Origin: Cereibacter sphaeroides
Lineage (GTDB): Bacteria; Pseudomonadota; Alphaproteobacteria; Rhodobacterales; Rhodobacteraceae
Direction of reading: 5' to 3'
Assembly (NCBI GenBank): GCA_003243455.1
Contig: QFQS01000001.1
Span: forward strand, 1,116,001 to 1,180,000
DNA: 64,000 nucleotides
This document shows positions 35,177 to 42,884 of this stretch, one piece after another. Every line of letters begins with the position of its first letter. Position 1 is the first letter of the stretch. The position numbers and the translations under genes are program-made. The notes beneath the pieces were generated by a model, which was not told where the DNA came from, did no database searches, and saw only the letters and a program-made list of their open reading frames with translations.

Positions 35177-36367
35177 CTAGCTTGCAGAGACAAGCCGGCT
35201 GCGCGCGGCGGCGCTGTCGACCGGCGGCAGGGTTGCACCCGCCGCCTGGCCGCCCGCCGTTCCGACGAAATCGGTGCGCCCGCCCTGGGCTGCTCCGTTC
35301 GCCCGCTCAAGGACCGGGAACAGTAACTCGGCCACCTTGTAAGCCTCTTCCAGGTGCGGATAGCCGGACCCGATCACCGTATCGATACCCAGCGCCTGGT
35401 ATTCCCGCAGTCGCTCGGCCACCGTTTCGGGCGATCCGACAAGCGCCGTCCCTGCCCCGCCGCGAACCAGGCCGACACCGGCCCAAAGGTTCGGCGCAAC
35501 CACCAGCTTGTCGCGGCGCCCCTGATGCAGCGCGGTCATCCGCGCCTGCCCCACGCTGTCGGACTGGCTTGCCAGATAGGCCTGCGCCTTGGCGATATCG
35601 TCATCCGTCAGCTTCGAGATCAGGCGATCCGCCGCTTCCCAGGCCTCGTCGTCCGTCTCGCGCACGATGAAGTGCAGCCGGATGCCAAAGCTCACCTCGC
35701 GGCCCTTGGCGGCAGCGGCGGCGCGAACGCGACTGATCTTTTCACCCACCTGTTCCGGCGGCTCGCCCCAGGTCAGGTACTTGTCGACCCGACCGGCGGC
35801 AAATTCGATCGCCGCATCGGACGATCCACCGAAATACAACGGCGGGCGCGGGCTTTGCACCGGCCGGAACGGCAGCCGCGCGTTCAGCGCGCGGACGTAT
35901 TTGCCGTCCAGATGCGCCTCGCCCTTTTCGACCAGCCCTTCCCAGACATTGAAGAACTCATCGGCAAAGGCATAACGCTCATCATGCGGCTGGAAGATGC
36001 CATCGCCCGCCAACTCGTTCGGGTTGCCGCCGACCACGATGTTCAAAAGCGCCCGCCCGTTCGACACCCGGTCCAGCGCCGTTGCCAGCCGCGCGTAATA
36101 GGCGGGGGCAGCGGTGCCGGGACGGATCGCGACAAGGAACTTCAGCCGCTCGGTATCGGCGGCCAGATTGGCCGCCAGAACAAAGCTTTCCTCGCAGAAG
36201 ACACCGGTCGGGATCAGAACCCCGTCATAGCCCAGCGTATCGGCCGCCACCGCCACCTGACGCAGATACTTGGTATCCGGCGGCCGGTGCCCGGCGCTGG
36301 AACCCAGATAGGCCCCGTCGCCGGATGTCGGGATGAACCAGAAAAAGTTCAGCGGATCATGCGCCAT
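35177..36367 (-). CDS. ssuD: FMNH2-dependent alkanesulfonate monooxygenase SsuD
   Basis: The 396-residue enzyme cleaves alkanesulfonates to the aldehyde and sulfite using FMNH2 and oxygen. It has the SsuD sequence pattern: FFWFIPTSGDGAYLG at the N-terminus, GYDGVLIPTGVFCEESFVLA (containing the conserved cysteine), RPGTAAPAYYARLATALDRVS and NIVVGGNPNELAGDG. The C-terminal extension beyond residue 360 is rich in alanine and longer than in E. coli SsuD. It lies 9 bases after ssuA, and reduced flavin comes from SsuE, encoded at the operon start. Confidence 0.94.
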   Translation of the reverse strand: MAHDPLNFFWFIPTSGDGAYLGSSAGHRPPDTKYLRQVAVAADTLGYDGVLIPTGVFCEESFVLAANLAADTERLKFLVAIRPGTAAPAYYARLATALDRVSNGRALLNIVVGGNPNELAGDGIFQPHDERYAFADEFFNVWEGLVEKGEAHLDGKYVRALNARLPFRPVQSPRPPLYFGGSSDAAIEFAAGRVDKYLTWGEPPEQVGEKISRVRAAAAAKGREVSFGIRLHFIVRETDDEAWEAADRLISKLTDDDIAKAQAYLASQSDSVGQARMTALHQGRRDKLVVAPNLWAGVGLVRGGAGTALVGSPETVAERLREYQALGIDTVIGSGYPHLEEAYKVAELLFPVLERANGAAQGGRTDFVGTAGGQAAGATLPPVDSAAARSRLVSAS

Positions 36368-36376
36368 GATTGCACC

Positions 36377-37348
36377 TTAGCTGGACGATTTCGGATGCCA
36401 GACCGCACCCGCGATATCGAGCTGAACGGGAACGATGCCCAGCGCGTGGAAGTCGTTGGCAAGGCCCTGCTCATAGGCCACATGCTTGTCTTCTACGAAG
36501 GTGATGTTGCCATAATCCTGATCCTTGCGGGTCGCCACGACCTTCAGCACAGCGGGGTCCAGCCCCGTCGCGGCGGCAAAGGCCGCAACCGTACCGTCCA
36601 GATCGTTCTGCGCCGCCTGCCCCACTTCGCGAAGGGTCTCGATGGTCGTTACGATGGTTTCTTCATTGGCCTTGGCATAGGTGCCGTTCGCCAGGAAGAA
36701 GCCGTAGCTTGGCAGCAGCCCATCCGCCGTCGCCAGAACGCGGGTCGAGGGGTCTTTTTCGGCCACGGCGGTATAGGGATCCCAGATCGACCAGGCGTCG
36801 ATCGATCCATTGGCAAAGGCCGGTCCGGCATCCGGCGGCCCCAGGTCCACCTGCTCGACATCATCCAGCGTCAGCCCGCCACTGCGCAGAACCTGGAGGG
36901 CCACGTTATGCGCCGAGGAACCGCGCTTGAAGGCCAGCTTCTTGCCTTTCAGGTCGGCCACGGTCTTTATCGGGCTGTCATCCTTGACCAGGATCGCCGA
37001 CCCGACCGGAGAGCCGGAATAGGTACCCACCAGCACCACATCCTGCCGCGCAGCCAGCGCGAAAAGCGGCGGCACATCGCCTGTATGGCCGAAATCCAGC
37101 GCACCCGCGCCCAGCGCCTCCAGCAGCGGCGGGCCAGAGGTGAACTCTTTCCAGCTTACCGTGATGCCGCGCGGTGCCAGCCGTTCTTCCAGCAGGCCCT
37201 TGCCCTTCAGCAGCGCGGCGGTGCCGCCCTTTTGCCAGCCGATACGCAACTCGCTCGATGCCGCGCGCGCCTTCTGTCCGGTGCCTGCGGCCACAAGGGC
37301 GCCCGCGCCAAGCGCCAGCGCTGTGCGGCGGGTCAGGTTGATGCTCAT
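36377..37348 (-). CDS. ssuA: Aliphatic sulfonate-binding protein SsuA
   Basis: A 323-residue periplasmic binding protein. The N-terminus NLTRRTALALGAGALVAAG has a twin-arginine (Tat) type signal. The mature part has the SsuA/TauA fold: ELRIGWQKGGTAALLKGKG, FTSGPPLLEALGAGALDFGHTG (core: PLLEALGAGALDFGHTGD) and DDSPIKTVADLKGKKLAFKRGSSAHN (core: TVADLKGKKLAFKRGSSAHN). It delivers alkanesulfonates to SsuCB. Confidence 0.93.
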   Translation of the reverse strand: MSINLTRRTALALGAGALVAAGTGQKARAASSELRIGWQKGGTAALLKGKGLLEERLAPRGITVSWKEFTSGPPLLEALGAGALDFGHTGDVPPLFALAARQDVVLVGTYSGSPVGSAILVKDDSPIKTVADLKGKKLAFKRGSSAHNVALQVLRSGGLTLDDVEQVDLGPPDAGPAFANGSIDAWSIWDPYTAVAEKDPSTRVLATADGLLPSYGFFLANGTYAKANEETIVTTIETLREVGQAAQNDLDGTVAAFAAATGLDPAVLKVVATRKDQDYGNITFVEDKHVAYEQGLANDFHALGIVPVQLDIAGAVWHPKSSS

Positions 37349-37379
37349 CTTGGTCTCCGATCTCAGATTTGGATGTTTG

Positions 37380-37949
37380 TCATTCTGCGGCGGCCAGGAA
37401 CCGCTCGTCGTCCGTGACGCGGGCGCTCAGAAGCGGCGCGAACTGCCCCACCGCGCGGTCAAGCCGCGCCAGCAGCGCTGGTGCCGTAGGCTGGCCCTCG
37501 GTGAAATCGCTGCCGGCAGCATAGACGCCCGTGGGCAGCGTCCGCGCCTCAAAGAAGCCGAACAGCGGTCGAAGCTGATGCTCGATGACCAGCGCGTGTC
37601 GCGCCCCGCCGCCCGTCGCCGCCAGCAGAACCGGCTTGTCGGCAAGCGCCGCCGGATCGATCAGGTCGAACAGATGCTTGAACAGCCCGCCGTAGGCGCC
37701 CTTGTAGACGGGCGTCGCCACCACCAGCGCCTCTGCCGACAGGATCGTGTCCAGTGCGGCTCGGGCAAAGGGTGCCAGATCGTCCAGGCGCGCCGCCGTG
37801 CCCAGCGACGGGCCGATGTCGTTCAGGTCGAAAACCGCCCCCGAAAGCCCATAGCGCAGGGCGGTCTTGCCCACCGCCGCTTCGACCAGCGCCCTCGTGC
37901 GCGAGGGGCGGCTTTGGCTGCCTGCAATGCCAATTACTGTCCCGCTCAT
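37380..37949 (-). CDS. ssuE: NAD(P)H-dependent FMN reductase SsuE
   Basis: The 189-residue flavodoxin-like reductase supplies FMNH2 to SsuD. Visible motifs are VIGIAGSQSRPSRTRALVE (phosphate loop, residues 4-22) and ATPVYKGAYGGLFKHLFDLI, the SsuE signature near residues 78-97. ATG 37949 has AAAGGG upstream; the longer frame to 38018 covers the promoter region. First gene of the ssu operon. Confidence 0.92.
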   Translation of the reverse strand: MSGTVIGIAGSQSRPSRTRALVEAAVGKTALRYGLSGAVFDLNDIGPSLGTAARLDDLAPFARAALDTILSAEALVVATPVYKGAYGGLFKHLFDLIDPAALADKPVLLAATGGGARHALVIEHQLRPLFGFFEARTLPTGVYAAGSDFTEGQPTAPALLARLDRAVGQFAPLLSARVTDDERFLAAAE

Positions 37950-37960
37950 GTGCTGCCCTT

Positions 37961-37988
37961 TTATCTCGACTAATTTTGTCGAGTTATA
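37961..37988 (-). promoter_or_regulatory. ssu promoter/operator candidate
   Basis: The inverted repeat CTCGAC-N7-GTCGAG (37965-37983) lies just upstream of ssuE, and TATAAC (37988-37983, minus strand) is a good -10 box partly overlapping it. A matching -35 box is not obvious, which would fit an activator-dependent promoter, as for sulfonate operons controlled by CysB/Cbl-type LysR proteins. The repeat would lie across the predicted transcription start. Confidence 0.4.
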
Positions 37989-38259
37989 AGGCCGAGGATC
38001 GCCGGGGGTCGATTCCAAAGACTTTCGCGGAAAGAGGGGAATTCTCTAGCAACCCCGCCAGACGGAGAATCAAATCCCGGCAGCCATCCCTGCGGCGAAA
38101 AAGGCGGTCAGACGAAGGACGCGGGATGTCTCGGAATCGCGCCGATGCGTCGCGGTTTTCGGGCTTCGGCGGGCGTGATGCGGCGGTCGGACAGTGACGA
38201 GGTGGTTAATTTTGGTTAGTGCATTTCTGAAATTACAACCAAATCAATTAGATAGCTAT

Positions 38260-38277
38260 CATTGCACGCGTGCAATG
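38260..38277. promoter_or_regulatory. Perfect 18-bp palindrome between GMC and ssuE genes
   Basis: CATTGCACGCGTGCAATG is a perfect palindrome in an AT-richer part of the 344-base gap 37950-38293, 17 bases after the GMC oxidoreductase stop. It has a central CG like LacI-type operators. No loop exists, so it is a DNA-level site, not an RNA hairpin. Its regulator is not evident in this window. The rest of the gap (about 37990-38259) shows no gene. Confidence 0.55.
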
Positions 38278-38293
38278 TCCTACCCTCAGGGTC

Positions 38294-39889
38294 TCACCCG
38301 TTCCCCCGGATCAAATCCGCCGCCTTTTCCCCGATCATCACCACCGCAGCGTTCGTATTGGACCCGATCTGGCTCGGCATGACCGAGCTGTCACAAACCC
38401 GCAGCCCGTCGATCCCCCGAACCCGCAGTTGCGGGTCCACCACCGCCATCTCATCCACCCCCATCTTGCACGTCCCCACGGGATGATAGGACGTCCTCCC
38501 ATACCGCCGGGCATAGGCCTCCAGATCCGCCTGGCTCTTCACATCATCGGCCGGAAACCTGATCGCCCGAATATGCCGCGCCATCGCCGGCTGCCGCAGC
38601 ATCTCGCGGCTGATCCGCACCCCCTCGACCGAGACCCGCAGATCCTCCGGCTCGGCCAGGAAATTCGGATCGACCAGCGGCGCCGCCGCCGGATCGGCCG
38701 ACTTCAGCATCACCGACCCCTTCGACTGCGGCCGCAAAGTATAGGAATTCAGCGTCACCCCCGACGCGCCCTTCGTCACCCCCGGTACGCCCGCCTCCGC
38801 CCCAGCCCCGGCCAGGAAATGGAACTGAAGGTCCGGCACCTCTCCCCGCTCGCCCGAGTACCAGAACGCCCCACCCTCAACGATGTTCGACGCCACCGGC
38901 CCCGACCGGAACAGCGCGTACCTGATCCCCGCCAACGCCGCCCAGTGCAGCTTGTTATACTTGTCCAGGGAGTTGTGCCCGTTCAACTCGGCCACGATGT
39001 CGATCCCATAGTGGTCGACTAGGTTTTGCCCGACGCCCGGCAAATCAAGCTGCACCCCGATCCCATGCTGCCGCAGATGCCCCGCCGGTCCGATCCCCGA
39101 CAACAGCAGCAGCTTCGGCGACCCCACCGCACCTGCCGTGACGATCACCTCCCGCTCCGCGCGCGCCGTCATCGCAGCACCGTTGACGGCGTAATCGACG
39201 CCAACCGCGCGACCCCGCTCTATCACCAGCCGCCGCACCAGCGCGCCGGTCACGATCGTCAGGTTCGCCCGCCCCATCGCCGGCCGCAGATACCCAACCG
39301 CCGCCGAACACCGCCGCGCCCTTCTCGTCGTCGTCTGATACGGCCCGGTGCCCTCCTGTATCGGTCCGTTGAAGTCCGCATTAGCCGGCAGCCCCAGTTC
39401 CCGGCAGGCCGCGACAAAAGACCGTGTCACTCCCTGCGGTTCAAGATGCGAGACGCCCAGTGGCCCGTCCGTTCCGTGCCAGTCGCCAGAGATATCCGCA
39501 TTGCCCTCAGACCGCAGGAAATACTTTCGGATGTCGGCGAAGCTCCACCCCTCCGCACCCTCTTCATGCGCCCAGCGGTCGTAATCGCTGGGATGTCCGC
39601 GGGTGAAAACCTCGGCGTTGATAGAGGAACCGCCTCCCAGAATGCGGGCCTGAGCGTAGGGAATCTCCCTGTTGTCGGCATATCGCTGCGGAACAGTGGT
39701 GAGGCCCCAGGTAAATGGCCCCGCCGTCATCTTGGCAAAGCCGACGGGCACATGAATCAGCGGGTGGTGGTCCTTGCCACCTGCTTCAAGCAGGCAGACG
39801 CGCACATCCGGGTTCTCGCTCAGCCGCGCGGCAAGGACACAGCCCGCTGTGCCACCGCCGACGATCACATAGTCGAAGCCCTGCGCCAC
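38294..39889 (-). CDS. GMC-family FAD oxidoreductase (choline/alcohol dehydrogenase-like)
   Basis: A 531-residue flavoprotein of the glucose-methanol-choline family. The ADP-binding motif DYVIVGGGTAGCVLAARLSE lies at residues 6-25, followed by LLEAGGKDHH; the second signature is GAVGSPKLLLLSGIGPAGHL (residues about 250-270), and the catalytic histidines lie in SYHPVGTCKMG and near SNTNAAVVMIGEKAADLI. It probably oxidises an alcohol and passes electrons to a quinone or oxygen; the substrate is unknown. Translation starts at a GTG with GGGGAGGG upstream. Only 25 bases separate it from the CDP-alcohol phosphatidyltransferase gene, so the lipid module and this enzyme may be one operon. Confidence 0.92.
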   Translation of the reverse strand: MAQGFDYVIVGGGTAGCVLAARLSENPDVRVCLLEAGGKDHHPLIHVPVGFAKMTAGPFTWGLTTVPQRYADNREIPYAQARILGGGSSINAEVFTRGHPSDYDRWAHEEGAEGWSFADIRKYFLRSEGNADISGDWHGTDGPLGVSHLEPQGVTRSFVAACRELGLPANADFNGPIQEGTGPYQTTTRRARRCSAAVGYLRPAMGRANLTIVTGALVRRLVIERGRAVGVDYAVNGAAMTARAEREVIVTAGAVGSPKLLLLSGIGPAGHLRQHGIGVQLDLPGVGQNLVDHYGIDIVAELNGHNSLDKYNKLHWAALAGIRYALFRSGPVASNIVEGGAFWYSGERGEVPDLQFHFLAGAGAEAGVPGVTKGASGVTLNSYTLRPQSKGSVMLKSADPAAAPLVDPNFLAEPEDLRVSVEGVRISREMLRQPAMARHIRAIRFPADDVKSQADLEAYARRYGRTSYHPVGTCKMGVDEMAVVDPQLRVRGIDGLRVCDSSVMPSQIGSNTNAAVVMIGEKAADLIRGNG

Positions 39890-39914
39890 AAATCCCTCCC
39901 CGGATTGCCCGTCC

Positions 39915-40565
39915 TCAGACTTCTACCCTGGCCTTCAAGGCGCCGACGATCCGCCAGCCACGCAAACCAACGGTCACGGCCGTGCCAATTGCCACGGCCC
40001 AAAGACCCAGTATCAGAAGGCCATCGCGCCCATCCCAAAGCGGCGCGAAAACCGAAAGCAGTGCGGCTCCGGTCAGCACCGCCATCCGCTGCGGCTTCGC
40101 CATGGGTCCGCGAAAGTCGGCCGGCAAACCGGTCGCCCGGCCCAGTTCCCGCGTATAGGCCGTCAGGACAGCACCCGTGGCAGCCGCCCATCCCAGCGAA
40201 GGAAGGCCAAGACCAAGGCCCAGCCCGACGAGGATCAGGATGTCAGAGATACGGTCGGGAAACTCGTTCCAGAAGGCGCCATCGGCCTCGTGCTTGCCCG
40301 CCTCGATAGCCACAAGACCGTCAAGCAAATTGCAGATCAACCGCAACTGACAGCCCGCTGCGGCCAGGATCAACATCAGGCCACGCAAGACGCCGCTGCT
40401 GCATCCTGCCCCCCAGAAAGCCAGCCCGGCCAACAGGGCAAATCCAATCCCGGCCCAGGAAATCTGGTTCGGGGTGATGCTGGTCGCGGCCAGCCGCCGC
40501 GTCAGCGCGCGCGCCCAGGCGGTATCGCGACTGGCCAGCGGCCGGCGGCTGTCCGGCTGGGTCAT
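39915..40565 (-). CDS. CDP-alcohol phosphatidyltransferase family protein, YnbA-like
   Basis: A 216-residue membrane protein (five to six helices) of the CDP-alcohol phosphatidyltransferase family, which joins a CDP-activated lipid and an alcohol. The usual motif DxxDGxxARx8Gx3Dx3D appears here as NLLDGLVAIEAGKHEADG followed by AFWNEFPDRISD: the first and third aspartates are asparagines and the arginine is isoleucine. As I recall E. coli YnbA, it has the same asparagines (NALDG ... LNETGDVISD), so this looks like that divergent subgroup and not PgsA or PssA. ATG 40565 overlaps the CdsA-like stop as ATGA. Product unknown. Confidence 0.8.
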   Translation of the reverse strand: MTQPDSRRPLASRDTAWARALTRRLAATSITPNQISWAGIGFALLAGLAFWGAGCSSGVLRGLMLILAAAGCQLRLICNLLDGLVAIEAGKHEADGAFWNEFPDRISDILILVGLGLGLGLPSLGWAAATGAVLTAYTRELGRATGLPADFRGPMAKPQRMAVLTGAALLSVFAPLWDGRDGLLILGLWAVAIGTAVTVGLRGWRIVGALKARVEV

Positions 40566-41512
40566 GTCAACGACCACCAGTAGCGCACGAGGTGGAAGAA
40601 GATGGGGGCCGAGAAGATGACCGAGTCCATCCTGTCGGTGACGCCGCCATGACCTGCGATCAGATAGCCCCAGTCTTTCACTCCCCGGTCGCGCTTGATG
40701 GCCGACATCACCAGCCCGCCAAGAAAACCAAACACGACGATCACCGCCGACAAAAGCCCTGCCTGCCACGGGCTGAACGGCGTGATCCAGGACAGTGCCG
40801 CGCCGATCAGCACGGCTGCCGCCGCACCGCCCGCCAGGCCCTCGACAGTCTTGGAAGGCGAGACGCTGGGCGCGATCTTCGTTTTCCCGAACAGCTTGCC
40901 GCAGATGTACTGCGCCACATCGCTGGATTGGACCACGATGATGAGGAAGGCGATCAGCATCACGTTCCTTCCACCATAGCCCGGAATTTCCAGGCTGAGC
41001 AGCGCAGGGACATGGCTGATGCAGTAGATCGCAATCATCATTGCCCATTGCACGCCGGCTATTCGGGTCAGGAAGCCGTCGGTCTGCCCGCGCAGGACCG
41101 AGATGATGGGGATCAGCAGGAAGGCGTAGACCGGAATCAGGATCGAGTAGAGGCCATACCACTCGGTCCAGATCAGATAGTATTGCAACGGCAGCACCAC
41201 GTAGAAGGCTGCCACCAGCGCCCAGTGATCGCCGCGCCGGATGTCCGACAAGGTAACAACCTCTCGCAAAGCCGCGAAAGAGCAGAAGGCGAAAAGCAAC
41301 GCCGCGCCGGTATTGCCGAAGATCAGGGCGAGGCCCATCAGGACGATGATGATCCACCACGCGCGAATACGGTCGTTCAGGTTCTCGATAACTGCGTTGC
41401 TGCCGTCGGGCGAATAGCGGTTCTGCAGAAGCTGCCCGGTAACGGTCGCGACCACCATGAAGGCCCCGAGGCCAAGCAGCAGCATCGCAAGATCGGCGGG
41501 GGGCGAGGTCAT
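40562..41512 (-). CDS. Phosphatidate cytidylyltransferase (CdsA/YnbB-like)
   Basis: A 316-residue polytopic membrane protein (about nine helices) that should make CDP-diacylglycerol from phosphatidate and CTP. The family signature near the C-terminus is clear: SPSKTVEGLAGG and, about 60 residues on, KDWGYLIAGHGGVTDRMDS, with the metal-binding aspartate. The chromosome should have a housekeeping cdsA elsewhere, and the company of a YnbA-like partner and PlsC suggests a dedicated accessory copy. Overlaps both neighbours by 4 bases. Confidence 0.88.
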   Translation of the reverse strand: MTSPPADLAMLLLGLGAFMVVATVTGQLLQNRYSPDGSNAVIENLNDRIRAWWIIIVLMGLALIFGNTGAALLFAFCSFAALREVVTLSDIRRGDHWALVAAFYVVLPLQYYLIWTEWYGLYSILIPVYAFLLIPIISVLRGQTDGFLTRIAGVQWAMMIAIYCISHVPALLSLEIPGYGGRNVMLIAFLIIVVQSSDVAQYICGKLFGKTKIAPSVSPSKTVEGLAGGAAAAVLIGAALSWITPFSPWQAGLLSAVIVVFGFLGGLVMSAIKRDRGVKDWGYLIAGHGGVTDRMDSVIFSAPIFFHLVRYWWSLT

Positions 41513-42153
41513 GCGCGGGCCTTTTCGGTGACGGCGGACAGCGCGCGCAGGGCGTCGGAGGCGCGGGTCAGGAAGGCGTCCTTGGTTTCACCTTCCGCGA
41601 CATGCAGCGGCTCACCGAAGCTGACGCTGACGCTTAGGGGGATCGGAACGATCTCCCCTTTCGGCATGACCCGGCCAAGGTTCTCGATCCAGACGGGAAC
41701 CAGCTCAGCCTCGGGGCGCTGGCGGGCCAGGTGATAAAGGCCGCTCTTGAAGGGCAGAAGCGTATCCGGCCCGGAGTTTCGTTTGCCTTCGGGAAATAGG
41801 ATCAGCGATGAACCCTGATCAATCGCCTCGGCCATCTGGGTAACGGGATCTTCGGTACGTTCTTCGGGAATGCGGTTGATCAGGACGGCGTTGAACACCT
41901 GCTTACCGATAAAGGCGCGCAGGGGCGATTTCAGCCAATAGTCGCTGGCGGCCACGGGCCGCGTCCGATAACGCAGGTTGCGTGGCAGCACCGTCCAGAT
42001 CAGCACGAAGTCGCCGTTGCTGGTATGATTGGCGAAATAAACCCGGGGACGCAGTTCTGGTTTGACGCCGATCCAGAGGCCCCTTGCTGCGGTGATGAAC
42101 CGGGCGAAGACGACGATGGCCGTCGCCACGATCTCGGAGATGATCCGCCTCAC
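41509..42153 (-). CDS. 1-acyl-glycerol-3-phosphate acyltransferase-like protein (PlsC family)
   Basis: The 214-residue protein has the PlsC acyltransferase motifs: NHTSNGDFV (catalytic HX4D) near residue 45, INRIPEE, FPEGKRNSG (the E-G-x-R substrate phosphate site) and VPVWIENLGRV. A hydrophobic N-terminal helix (ISEIVATAIVVFARFI) anchors it to the membrane. I chose the GTG at 42153 (MRRIISEI), with GGAG and GGACC upstream; the open frame continues to 42294 but that extension is cysteine-rich and not PlsC-like. First gene of the lipid module, acyltransferase-CdsA-like-YnbA-like. Confidence 0.83.
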   Translation of the reverse strand: MRRIISEIVATAIVVFARFITAARGLWIGVKPELRPRVYFANHTSNGDFVLIWTVLPRNLRYRTRPVAASDYWLKSPLRAFIGKQVFNAVLINRIPEERTEDPVTQMAEAIDQGSSLILFPEGKRNSGPDTLLPFKSGLYHLARQRPEAELVPVWIENLGRVMPKGEIVPIPLSVSVSFGEPLHVAEGETKDAFLTRASDALRALSAVTEKARA

Positions 42154-42380
42154 GTTCAGGTCCGCTCCGGTCAGGGTCAGCGATTGGCGCAGGTTAAGCG
42201 GAGCAGCATCGATGTTGCAACAATTGTGACAGAGGGCCGGCGTGGCTTCGAACGCCGGAGGAATGACCGTGGTGGGCGCGCGGCGCCTAAGCAACGCGAG
42301 ACACCGCCTTCAATCTTCGAACATAGAACGAGAAGTTTCACGCCGAAAAATGCTTTTGGCTTTCACATATCAAATGTGCT

Positions 42381-42842
42381 TCAGCCCAGCGGTGAGGCTA
42401 AGACCGCTGGCACTAACCGGCCCCGAGAAGCGTGGATTGCCCCCTCAATCGCTGCGACGGTCGCGGGCGAAAAGCGATCCTGATCGTCCAAAACGTTGAC
42501 GGTCGCGATGGTCTGCCCCTTATCCACCACCGGCACGTTCAAGGCCGAGTAGCAGCCAAGCTGGTTGATCAGCGCGTGATCGGGGAAATAGACGGCGAAC
42601 TCAGCCGTCGTGTTGGCCACGAAGCTTTGCTGACCCTCGATCACCTGAGCCGTCCAGCCATCCTGATGGATCGGCTTGGTTCCCGATGTTGGATATGCTT
42701 TTGCGTCGGAGGTATAGATCCGCCGCGCGAGGCCGTGTTCCAGATCAATCCTTGTCACCGTGAACAGCCGAGCCCCGGCCAATGCGGCCACGGCATTATG
42801 CAGGTCGCGAAAGATCGCATCGGCATCGGTCATCGGCGGCAT
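42381..42842 (-). CDS. GAF domain protein
   Basis: A 153-residue protein consisting of one GAF domain (about residues 10-150). It shows the central TVTRIDLEHGLARRIYTSD strand pair and LNVPVVDKGQTIATVNVLDD, the usual core before the last helix. No output domain is attached and the ligand is not obvious. It lies alone between the PlsC-like gene (227-base gap) and the ATPase gene (42 bases away). The short inverted repeat CACAT/ATGTG at 42364-42378 follows its stop. A role as a free methionine sulfoxide reductase is unlikely because the needed cysteines are missing. Confidence 0.78.
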   Translation of the reverse strand: MPPMTDADAIFRDLHNAVAALAGARLFTVTRIDLEHGLARRIYTSDAKAYPTSGTKPIHQDGWTAQVIEGQQSFVANTTAEFAVYFPDHALINQLGCYSALNVPVVDKGQTIATVNVLDDQDRFSPATVAAIEGAIHASRGRLVPAVLASPLG

Positions 42843-42884
42843 CCTCTATAAGCTGGCGGGCAGTGCAGCCCGCCCGCTAGAGGC

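Noticed and set aside
35354..37417. 687-residue open frame on the plus strand
   Set aside because: Antisense to ssuD and ssuA, both of which have clear family motifs.
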